Shown piece by piece: positions 31,797-42,473 of a stretch of DNA of 64,000 nt. How positions within the stretch are numbered: the first letter of the stretch is position 1; every line of letters begins with the position of its first letter. Position numbers and translations under genes: made by a program. This DNA is from Acholoe squamosa (taxonomy: Eukaryota > Annelida > Polychaeta > Phyllodocida > Polynoidae), in the NCBI GenBank assembly GCA_949317995.1, contig OX439040.1, positions 21,757,830-21,821,829 of the forward strand, written 5' to 3'. Under the pieces are notes generated by a model. That model searched no databases. It had not been told where the DNA came from and was given only the letters and a program-made list of their open reading frames with translations.

Positions 31797-32869
31797 CTGA
31801 GGAGGCTTATCTCACGATGTACATGTACCAATAGTAGTGAAGATCAGACTCGGTAGCATTGCGTGCATGAATACAAAAGAACATTTATAAATCTACAGAT
31901 GAATAATGCAGCCCTTAAATGTTTAATAAGATAAGATCTGAATATAGACAGTGGCATAGGTTAGGATCCAGAATATAAGGTGATATCTCTAGTGCAATGG
32001 TATCTTGATTGATAATGATATGATAATATGCCCTATCTATATTTTGTAACCAGTAGTGGCTACATTGGAGATTGCAGGTTTGTGAGCACGAAACACGGAT
32101 TTTCGATTAATAGAACTACAGCAACTGCAACCCAATTTCTAACATAAGCTACTGCAGGATGTTGATATGGTGCACTGATTGTAATAACAGGGAGGTTTAG
32201 CCCGGGGGTTTAGCAACCATGAGCACATCGCAGATATAGCAATACTGTAGGTATACCGCACACCTGCATTATGATGTCTGCATAATGATTGCTAAACATG
32301 CCTATTGTTGAAAATATGAGGCAATAACTAATCTTTGAGAGCTATATAGGTTGATAGGTCGAGGTACCTACCCTAGCAAACATGCTAAGATACTTTTATG
32401 TGTAGATATTGAAGACCATTTTTCTAAACCTTCTGGTAAAATCATCATAAAGGACATTGTTTATGAGAAATCAACTTTTTGTGCTAAATGGGTCTATATG
32501 TATTGGCCGTTATACAATACCCTTTCTGTATATAGCTCTGGTTATGTTGGCATACTGTTTGCCATTACTGATATCATACCCATTAATACCCCTACCATAC
32601 ATATGTAAATATCACATGCTGTTACGGGTTACTGGTGAGCGCCCCATTCCTCCAGTCACCTCATATGATGGTCATTGGTGGTCTGAGAGTTAGGATCCAC
32701 TCCAGGATTCCATCTGGAAGCAGCAAAATGGTCAAATCATCTATATACATGCTTACATAAATGAATTAGTAGAGATTATTGGCGTAACATTGGCTGCATG
32801 CCACAGTTGACCCCAAGCAGCAAGACGTTTGTCTAACATTGACGTTGTTTGTCACTAGCAATGTTTTAG
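31797..32869. other. Intergenic stretch; no gene seen
   Basis: No convincing exon or repeat structure. It precedes the first unit of the CARHSP1 tandem duplication. Confidence 0.4.
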
Positions 32870-33671
32870 GGGAATTGACCTAAGCAATGCCGCAAAACAA
32901 TCTAGCAGCTATGTAAGCAATTTTCTCAGTAATTTTCCAATGGGCCTTCAATGTCAGATAATCTACATCCCAGCGTTTGTCAAAAACACTGTACCAACAT
33001 CAATATTCCAGTACTCAGCCAACCTTCCTGCAATATCCAAAACATCTAATCTTACTTTCATGTGTCAGTATATATGCAAAATGATCCTTAGGGGCATTGA
33101 CTATGAGTAGCTGTATATCACTGATCTACCCCAGGGATCTACCAATGACGTCATACCACAGGCCTACTTGAAGTAGTCATTACAAAAGAACTTCCGCTGT
33201 TAAGTACATGTGCATGTAGTACCTTCTGGGCAAGATGATAGTAAAGGACTGGAGCAATATGTATTAGGCCTAGCATTTTGTGTAAACATGTAGATCATCT
33301 GTTTGTTTGAAAAAAGTCAAGAGTGTATGTAAATAGTTAGAGTTTGCCAACATTCCACTGTTTGATTATGTATAATATGCATACATTGACCCAGCATTGG
33401 TCATCCTACCTCCACCCGGTTAGGCCATGGAAGGTTGCTCCTATAAGTTGATTATACAAGAAAGGTTTTTGAGTGGCAGATCCTTTATGATAATGGAGTA
33501 TAAAATGCTGTTATGATTATAGAATTCTAAGCAGTAGATTTACACCATATAAAAACGGATCTGACTCCGTTATGGTTGACCATGCTAAAACAATCAAGAA
33601 TGACTTCAGCTTTAATTTAAGCCTTTATTTAAGAACGCCATCAAATTAGACCCCGATTGACGCCAGTTTTA

Positions 33672-33841
33672 AGGCTTCCCTAGCCCACTTATTTCTCCTC
33701 TTTCCTATCCCCTCAGATGTGTGTGGTGCACATATGCGTGGGCACTGACACATTCCTCTCTGAAATTGTGTAATGTAGTTCTCACCATGAATATGACCTT
33801 AGCTGTCAAAATGGCGTTAAACATCTATTACTCACTCACTC
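33672..33841 (+). mobile_element. 5'-truncated retroposon tail ending in (ACTC)n, second copy
   Basis: Flanked by an exact 12-bp duplication ACGCCAGTTTTA (33660-33671 and 33842-33853). The body is closely similar to 31598-31784. Inserted within the first CARHSP1 duplication unit; the second unit lacks it. Confidence 0.8.
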
Positions 33842-34189
33842 ACGCCAGTTTTATGGTGGAAGATGGGGGTGGGAAATCAGAACGTCCTTGGCCCTATTAG
33901 TACCGTGACACCTTATAAATAATGATAGGTATAGAGGTCTAAAGGATTGCATGGGTATCAATTCGCATCAGTTCGTTTCCCTCTAACCCATTTAAGGGGG
34001 TGTGGCTACCGAAGTTTATTGGTCATTTATGAACATACAACCTACATAAAGGGAAAAAAAGAGAATAAAGGCTGTGGCTTGTATTCTCACAAGTAGGGCA
34101 ATGGTCTATATTACTTATGCTACTGAGAAGCATAGGCTATATAGACTATGTGTCTCATAAATCATATCAGCCAAATGCATGGTGCCAGG

Positions 34190-35790
34190 AGTCAAGTGCT
34201 AGATCACAGTAACCATGGTGGCAGGACTAAAGTGGTAGATCCGAGTAGCCATGGTGACAGGAGTAGGGTAGAGGCACCCTGAGTCGGACAGACACCTAAA
34301 CTCGGACACTTTTGGGGCTGAATTGCAGAATCAATATCAAATTCTTGCCTATCACCTCAACTATATGTGAAAATTGAACTATTATTCTCTCTAACAGATA
34401 CAGTATAACAAACATAAGTGTCTTCATACATGGCTTTATAACTGTGCAGACCTGATGTGTTCTTGTTATATTCTGATCATGCAGAGGTGTGAGTGAATGG
34501 GAAATCTGGTTTAATTTCTCAGTCTGTTGTGCCTTAACCTACATGTCTATAGGATTGTCAAGTATCCCAATGGCAAAATATAGATTTTTGATAATTATTT
34601 AACTTAACAAAACAGGAAATATTACACTTAAATTCGGACACCAATTGCACCCTCTCCCGGACACAATTATATAATGGTTTATGTGATTTGACTATGAAAT
34701 TTTTTCACAAAATTATTCCTTTATACTCTGCTCATGCTCCCAGCCACCAATATTTACCATTTCCTTGGTTTGGCCTAAGATCTAACACCTATGTTCTGTT
34801 AGTCCCCCATCTGCCCTGTGGAAGTCATGTTAATTTGAGCCTGGAGAATGTCCTATTAGAGGTATAAAAAAATAAACATCTAGTATCAATATCGTACCTT
34901 GCAGTTTCTAGAGTGAAGGTACCGTAATCTCCCGCGTATAAGGCGCATCCCACGTATAAGGCACATCCAGAGTTTCAGAATATGGTAAAAAAAATAAAAA
35001 AATTCACAACTTTTGTTCTAATGAATGGATTTTCAAAATTTAAAAAGCTATGTGCTCTTTGGACCCCCGTGACCCTCCTGGACCCCAAATGCAGCAAATG
35101 AGCTTATATGGGAGTGTAACATATCAAAAGAAAGGTCTTGGTGTCCCCCTTGTGGATCCAATGAGAAGTAAAACCCCCCGTATAAGACGCGCCTTATACG
35201 CGGGAGATTACGGTACATGTCTTTACAGGATATTTCATATACAATTATCAATTATAAGAATCATATAACAAAGTGTCTGTCTCTAGGGTCATTCCTAGCA
35301 AGGACTGTCTGACATTAGGTGCAATTTGACCATATGGAATCATGATATTTACATTTCATTTATTCATAAGCACTAGGCAGAATAATCACACTTTCTTCAG
35401 GAATGTTAGTGCTAATATATCATGTTTGGATTGGTGCAGCACAACTTACAATTCAAAACCTTTGGACACACTAGATTCAATGACTAAATGTGTTCACCTC
35501 TAGCATGGTCAGGAGCGTCCGAAATGGTTGCATTTACCCTATAGTGGTAGATCACAGTAACGATGGTGACAGGAGTTTAGTGGTAGATCACAGTAACCAT
35601 GGTGACAGGAGTATTGTGGTAGATAACAGTAACCATGGTGACAGGACTTAAGTGGTAGATCACAGTAACCCTGGTGGTAGTAGCATGGTAGTAGGACAGA
35701 GTAATCATAATAGTGTCTTACCAGCTACTACCAATAATAACAGGATTCACCTGAAACATCAGTAACCATGGTGAACAGACAGAAATAGGC
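34190..35790. repeat. Minisatellite of ~34-bp units with GTAACCATGGTGAC cores (unit 1)
   Basis: Units of the type TAGATCACAGTAACCATGGT + GACAGGAG occur at 34195-34265, 35540-35690 and near 35760. The stretch is interrupted by other sequence and by a MITE at 34920. The matching array in the second duplication unit is at 42840-43560. Confidence 0.7.
34920..35215. mobile_element. MITE of the TACCGTAATCTCCCGCG family, alternative core (copy 5)
   Basis: Ends TACCGTAATCTCCCGCGTAT and CGCGGGAGATTACGGTA. The core (GGTGTCCCCCTTGTGGATCC) is the reverse complement of that in copy 3 at 17413-17708. Confidence 0.8.
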
Positions 35791-36163
35791 TCTCTAGTTA
35801 CTGATAGTATTGTAGCCCTAGTGACTGCTTGTACCTGGACTTGTGCATTGGGTGACATCTTAATGTAACGAAAACTGATGTGCATCCGGGTATAGCCCTA
35901 TCAATAATTCACACCAACACAGGTCAATGTCAAAGGCAGAGTGGTGTCAGAGAAGCTTAGTTTAATACCCCAAGCCAATCAGAGGCAAACACTTCTACTT
36001 CACATTACACTGATATCTTATTTCCTGACAACAATGTTATGTTAAAGTGGAAACATTTGAAACAAAAATAAGCACATTTCTTTTTTTTTTGTTGGCTGAT
36101 ATATGTTTCATAAATAATCAGGCCATTTTCCCCCTATTTGGTTGGCTTCTATATAAGCCTTCC

Positions 36164-36327
36164 TTAAAGGGGGGCTAGCACGGCGAAAACCAACATTGGT
36201 ACCTGCTCAAGGATCACTCACAAATCCGCAGGTACCAGCGGAAAATTTGCAACACTCTGATTGGTCAATGGGTGGTCACGTGACTTGCTAACGCGGGTAC
36301 GTCTTATCCGTGCTAGCCACCCTTTAA
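36164..36327. mobile_element. Short MITE with TTAAAGG(G/T)GGCTAGCACGG ends
   Basis: Left TTAAAGGGGGGCTAGCACGG and right, in reverse complement, TTAAAGGGTGGCTAGCACGG (19/20). It sits about 170 bases upstream of the first identified exon of CARHSP1-like copy A. I do not see it at the corresponding place in copy B. Confidence 0.7.
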
Positions 36328-36530
36328 CTCTTAACTCAAAATGAATTGTGAGGCTGGATTCCATGAGGTGTGATGCTTATCCAATAACTTAGATCCAAGA
36401 ACATCTTGCCATCTGATCATTCTGATTCGAATACATCTCATGTGTTGATCGTACTGAATGATTCTAACATAATCTACTACTGCTCTATTTTCAGACATCA
36501 GGTAGAAGCTTCACATTTCCTGCAGCTGTG

Positions 36531-38215
36531 ATGAGTAGTCCAGTGAATATGCCACCCCGCAGGGAGTCTGGGTCTGGTGACCACCCTGTGAATTCACCTC
36601 CATATGGAAAGTCACCCCGCACACACTTTCTGCTACCCAGCCCCATCCCAACCCGCCGCAACCGGACCCCTTCTATGTGAGTGTGAGCCATCAGGTACTA
36701 AAGTAGGCACAACCAAAAAGAGGAGGGGAGACACTCACATTTGTTGAATAAACTTTGCTGCCAGACTCTGTGATTCAAAAATTGTGACCTGTACTGGGAT
36801 AGGAGACCTTATTTACCCTCTGGAATAAGGTCCCTTTTTACAGATTTCACCTTTCACCAATTGATTTTTAGGAAGAAAATCTCCTAATTATACATTCATT
36901 GTTGAAGATTGGTGTAAACTTGGAATTTTGGTGAAAACAACACATCTGATATGAAGAGGATTTGGGTTCAGATCTGGACCCTTGTTAAGGTACATATGTT
37001 CAAAAAAGCAACCTGGCAGACATCAGATGTGTCAACTGGTGGTTAGCATATTCCTCACTGCCTCAAGGGTACAGCACTACTGAAACTAACTGAAAAATTA
37101 ATGCCAATGCCACTATCTGCTTCTCATTTGCCTCCTAACATGTAATTTTCATTTTAACTTTCAAGAATAACCACTTATTTTTTTCCTGTTTCTATTAATG
37201 AGGCAAATGTGGAATCCTGGCTCCCTAACTGCTGGCTTTGTTATGGATGGATGTACCACCCTACCACTGAACTTCCAGCAACTACTAGTGCCTTGTCAAT
37301 TGATGAATATACCATCCTAACCCCTGACAAAGTGTCATGACTGCTATCATACCTTGTTAATTGGGTGGTATTTACCATCCTGGCTACAGGTACATGTTGC
37401 TAATTGGCAAATATACCATCCAGAATGCTGTCATATTTAGCTAACTGTTGAATGTGCAATAATATGCCTCTTCCGATCACACTTCTGTAATAACTTTCTA
37501 ATTTAGGTCTGAGCGAGCAATGGCAGGGCCAACACATAAAGGTATAATAAAGGACTTCTGCAGACACAAAGGCCATGGTTTCATCAAACCAAATGATGGA
37601 GGCGAGCTAATGTTCCTCCATATTTCAGAGTAAGTATATACCATCAGGGTTGGATTCAAAATAGGTGGTCTAGAGGGGGGAAACATAGACAGGGTCCTGG
37701 GTCACATTTCCTATAGTTAAAGAGACATCCAAAGACCCATTTCCTGAGGGCCAGTGGGTAGTATGCCTCTAGGGCACCCCCTGGATCTACTACTGACCAT
37801 AGAGTTTGTCAAAGGATTAACTTAATTGTCCCATGAAATATATAAACATAGTAATGCAGGGGGAAAGAATGTAATGAAAAGGGTAATTCTGTATTGTTTG
37901 ATTGGTATTGAGATAAGTACAAGTTGTACAGATTCTCTATTTGTAGCATCAACAATAACTCCATGACCAGCAACATCATAATAATGTATACTTTTTTGTG
38001 GTTTATAGTAAAACATAATATGAATACTTTGTTTCATTTGCAGCATTGATGATGACTATGTGCCCCATGATGGGGATGAGGTGGAATACAAGACAATACA
38101 CATCCCACCAAAACTAGAGAAGATCCAGGCAGTCCATGTGCGGATCATCAAACTCACAGAAGGTGTAAAACATGAGCGGTGGGACCAGGTCATCCACCAT
38201 GGTACCCCACACTGA
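36531..38215 (+). CDS. CARHSP1: CARHSP1-like cold-shock-domain protein, copy A
   Basis: Exons: 36495-36676 (CDS from ATG 36531), 37507-37629, 38044-38215 (stop TGA 38213-38215). GT-AG junctions join in phase to 146 residues, close to the ~147 of vertebrate CARHSP1. The N-terminal third is Pro/Ser/Arg-rich, with SPIPTRRNRTPS resembling the phosphorylated Ser region of CARHSP1. The cold-shock domain follows: RNP1-type KGHGFIKP, RNP2-type LMFLHIS, then DDYVPHDGDEVEYK and IPPKLEKIQAV, ending VKHERWD. The family binds single-stranded RNA/DNA in the cytoplasm and can stabilise mRNAs. The exon's acceptor (TATTTTCAG at 36494) implies an upstream exon. In the phase used by copy B the reading hits TGA overlapping ATG 36531, so translation here should start at that ATG. 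A MITE lies just upstream. The 3' UTR runs about 1.4 kb to a poly(A) signal at 39605. Confidence 0.88.
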
Positions 38216-38639
38216 GATGTGCTGTACCTGCTACCTGTACACAACCGCCGTTATCCTTGAACTGACGACATTGTTGTCTCATCCCATGTGATTAGCAAAG
38301 AGTATTCTGTCTTGTGATGTGTGATTTGCCGCTTGGTATGGATGTCCCTAGGATTCCCCAGATGTGTGCGAGAGGGGTTTCCTTATGTGGAATGATCTGT
38401 CAAGTTTAGCTTCCTGTATTCAATGCATCGACATATTCCCCTATATGATAGAACAAATGACATCATGTCTGTAGGAATATTTATGCAAGCCAAGGGTCAT
38501 CTTATGGCTGAATTGATATAATAAGAAGGTTGACTTCAACATGGTTGTTATGCAAATCTGTCTCTTTGCGGCTTGGATATTGTTACAAAAAGGTGTAACC
38601 TTGAAAATATACTCTTTGATATACAATATCACAAACGTC

Positions 38640-39075
38640 TAATACAGAACCCATCAAGGACAACATAATCAATCTCATTAAGGTCACAGAATAAATTCAA
38701 TGATGACAAAGATATCATAGTCACCAAGAGTAATGATTGTGAAAAAGGAAGAGAAATTCATTGTCACCAAAGGACAAAGTGTTAAGTGTCACCAAAGTAA
38801 TCAGCTCACCAATGACAAAGGTGTCACTCACTAAGGGCAGAGTAATTATTTTTCAACAAGGATAAATTCATCATTATAACCAAGGACAAAATGATCAATT
38901 CACCAAAGACAAAGTTATCACTTTCATCAGGAACAATTTAACTACTATCAGCAAGAACAATTTATCTACCAACAATGATGGAATTGTAAATGGCACTATG
39001 CACAAAGTGTTCAATTTCACCAAAGGCAAAGTAATCATTTTCAACAGGAACAAAGGAATCATTTTCAACATGAAA
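38640..39075 (+). repeat. Degenerate ~24-nt tandem repeats in the 3' UTR of copy A
   Basis: Words of the type CAAAGTAATCATTTTCACCA / AGGAACAA recur many times with drift (for example near 38750, 38800, 38890, 39020). The copy B 3' UTR has a shorter version at 47720-47970. Confidence 0.65.
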
Positions 39076-39604
39076 TAATTTACTCTGATATTCATAACTC
39101 TCTAGTAGTTTAATCATGGTGCTGCTATTTTCTTAAGTAAGGCAATGATTCACAGTAGTGACCAGACATGGAATTGGCAATAATTCTAAGTAAAAACAAT
39201 GTAACTATTCTCCAATGAACATGACAGCTGCTACAATGTATGGATGTTTTCTTAATATAGTTCTGGCCCTAAGGATAAAGAGATATGTGCTAGGGCAACT
39301 GTTCCTTTCTTATCTTCCATTTTCAAAACTCAAAAATCTAATTTCTTCCAAAATTGGTAGGTCTAAGAAAGATAATAAAAATAATGAACTTCTACCTAAC
39401 TTATTTTCAGACTGTTTATGAAAACACCATTCTTTTTCTCTTGTTAGTGTTATTGTAGTGTTGTTATATATATATATGTATGTTTGTATTGCTGCAAGAT
39501 TCACTACCTCTGTATAATGTGGTGCATGTTCTGTTTAATCTGAGCAATACATTCATATGCATTAACCACATAAGAACTTGTTGCTTTGTGGGTGTAAACA
39601 AAGG

Positions 39605-39614
39605 AATAAATAAA
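39605..39614 (+). terminator. Poly(A) signals of CARHSP1-like copy A
   Basis: Two overlapping AATAAA hexamers in GGAATAAATAAACCATTT. The same word is conserved at 48447-48456 downstream of copy B. Confidence 0.65.
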
Positions 39615-40054
39615 CCATTTCAACATAGAGCCATTTGTTCGCTTGAATTTTCATAAGCAAACCTTTTGCACCCCAAACCAGAGACTTGGAAGATGAGTCT
39701 AAAGAGGTCTAACTAGGTGGTACCAACACCATTAACCAAAACCATTACGAAAACTATCAACAGGTTACATGGCTTAACCTGGTGCTCCAACACTCCTTAT
39801 GTTGATGTATGGCACTAAACTTTGATGGCATATAAATGCTCTAGTAGAGGCACTGATAATCACAATCTATATAAAAGACAAGAATGGCAGGTTCTTCCCT
39901 TTATCAATAAAAGGTATTTTTGATAAAGATTGACATTGTAAAATAATTGACAAGTTTTTTTTAAAACATTTCCCTGTTTGTTAATGAGAATTATATCATA
40001 GAATATCAAAAAGTAAGAGTACCTCCCCAGGATACAATAAAGGATAATACTCTT

Positions 40055-40314
40055 GAGGCCGTTTCACCACATTTAATTCAATAAATACGGACGTCTGTAT
40101 TTTAAATACGGATGTCCATGTTTCAAATTTCTGTCCATATTTGAACACCTACTGCCCCCTCCCCCCTCCACATTTGAAATATACTTCATATTGTAAATGC
40201 GGAGGGGGGAGGGGCAGTAGGTGTTCAAATATTGACATAAATCTGATACACGGACATTCGTATTTAAAATACGGATGTCCGTGTTTATTGTATTAAATGC
40301 GGTGAAATGGCCTC
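40055..40314. mobile_element. 260-bp near-perfect foldback MITE, absent from the paralogous unit
   Basis: The two halves are reverse complements along almost the whole length. Ends are GAGGCCGTTTCACCACATTT and, in reverse complement, GAGGCCATTTCACCGCATTT. The arms include matched GATGTCCGTGT and GAGGGGGGAGGGGCAG words. The corresponding place downstream of copy B (about 48905-48925) is uninterrupted, so insertion followed the duplication. Confidence 0.85.
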
Positions 40315-40835
40315 CAGGTAACAAAGAAGATAATCAATTAAGAAATAACCTAGGAACAGAACAAATGTTTCTTGCTATGTAGTGTGGGTGATTTTATATT
40401 GTTTTCTTTTAGCCCTTTGGCTAAATAATGTACTTAAAGTAATGCTGCAAAACAATTTAGTAACAATGTTTCCTAGTGATTTCCAATGGGCCATCAATTG
40501 TTGGAATGTGCTGCTGCCGATGCTTGTTGATTAATAATGAATATTCATAGAGAGAAAAGGAAAAAAGGATTGTGGCACGTCTTTTCACATTAGGGCAAGG
40601 GTCTATGAATCTAACTAGAAAGAAGCATACGCCATATAGACTATGCATCTCATAAATCATACCAGCCATTCACAAACTGGCATTGGATGATAAAAACTGC
40701 CATTAGTACCTTACTGTCAGGGCACTAGGAGCCAGCTGGCTACTAGTTTTAGTTTTATCAGATATATGAGTTTGATAAGTTCAATACTGGAATTCCATTA
40801 AAAGCTATATAAATCTTGTTATAGTGATCACCACC

Positions 40836-41716
40836 GGGAACCCGGCTTGGCACCCATCCCCTCTTCAGACCTGCTCCCTATGGCCAAGGAGTTCATCAAG
40901 AAAGAGTGGCAGAAAAGATGGAGTTCTGACCACAACAACAAGCTCAGAGCCATTGAACTTTCAATTGGCAAAGAACATGACCACACTGGCCTGACCAGGA
41001 GGGAATTGACAAGACTGACCCGTCTTCGGATAGGTCACTCACTGCTGACTCACGGACACCTCATAAAGGGTGAAAACCAACCCGCATGTCAGCGATGTCA
41101 AGTACCTCTGACAATGGAACACCTGGTGCTCTCATGTCGGGCAACAAAGAGGAGTAGGGACAAGCACCTTCATGGTCTGTTCATGGACAGTGTGTTTACC
41201 AGCACTGGTAAGAAAGAACTTCTGACCTTCCTCAGGGGAGTGAAGATGTTTGAGAAGCTCTGAAGCAGGGGGGAAACACCTCCCCTCAAGTATCGGTCAG
41301 GTGGGCTGGGGGAATGATCCTCCAGCCCGGCTGGAAGAGTAATCTTCCAGCTAGGTTGGAAAGTGGCTCTCTATACTCATCAGTCCCTGGTAAGCTGGCC
41401 CGATTGGTATAGAACCATGACTGTCCCGCCGGTGTCAGGATAATGGACCGGTCAGATGATGTGTCAACAGTCTGCGGCACAGCATCTGGGTGAGGCAGCA
41501 TGATAAGAGGGGCCTTGAGCCACGAGCAGTGTCTCACTGCTACGAGCCGTGTCCCACTGCTACAAGCAGACTCCAAAACACATGCACACACTCACATTCA
41601 CATGCACACACACGCGCAAATTAAGTTTGAGAAAAGAATGGACTAAATGTCTGATAACCAATGAGGCAGTCCCATGAGGCCTACGACCTTAGGACGTTAA
41701 ACAAATCAATCAATCA
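40836..41716 (+). mobile_element. 5'-truncated I-clade-like LINE with intact C-terminal frame
   Basis: Flanked by the 9-bp duplication ATCACCACC (40827-40835 and 41717-41725). A frame to 41263 encodes a typical LINE C-terminus: RLRIGHSLLTHGHLI followed by C-x2-C ... H-x4-C (CQRCQVPLTMEHLVLSC). About 450 bases of 3' UTR follow, ending in GTTAAACAAATC and (AATC)n. It is inserted in the second CARHSP1 duplication unit. Confidence 0.85.
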
Positions 41717-41924
41717 ATCACCACCAGCAGACATCTCTCCATAGATCTACATATATGTATATCTTGTATGGCCATATCGAGAGAGCCGAGGGTAGATTTG
41801 GCAATGATCCAACTCTCCAGGAGTCAGATGGGGTTCAGATTGAGGAACTACTCCAGGCCCTTTCCTTATTTAGATCTAGGGGAAGTTTCACAGCGAGTCA
41901 GATGAGCAGGTATATATTTAACAC

Positions 41925-42235
41925 CCAAGGGTCCACTCAGTGCTTTATCATGCACCTCGTCCTTGGCCGTCATGATGCATAAATGCAGTTCCTTAATGCA
42001 GCCCACGTCAGGGTTACATCATGCCAACATACTCACCGAGGATCAACATGCTGTGTCAATGCATTGCTGGACATTTATTTGCTTACGGGTCACTTCTTCA
42101 TGATGCATTGATGCATCAGCAATGAAGAACTGATGGGGAGACTCTCCAATACTTCACTGGTGCATCATGCCAACCATTAGGCATGATGCAGTCCCGCATC
42201 AGCTGCCCTTAAAAGGTTATGCCATGTTCAGTTTG
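41925..42235. repeat. TGATGCATCA-rich dispersed repeat
   Basis: Repeated TGATGCAT, GCATCATGCC and related words, ending at CTTAAAAGG. The same family as 29795-29965. Confidence 0.45.
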
Positions 42236-42473
42236 TCACGGAATCTGTTAATGGGTCAATTTATATAAGGCATGATGTGACCATGAAAGGGCTATATGTA
42301 AAAAGGGCTAGGTACTACGTAGTCATCCAGGTGGCTGACAGGGCTGGGGAGACAGGTAGGAGGTGGGAGAGCCAATGATTGAGCAGGAAGTTAATATTGA
42401 TCGCGCAAGGCACGCTGGTCTACGTGACCAGGACGCAGCGTCTCATTTTAAGGACAGCTGCGTCGCCGTCACC

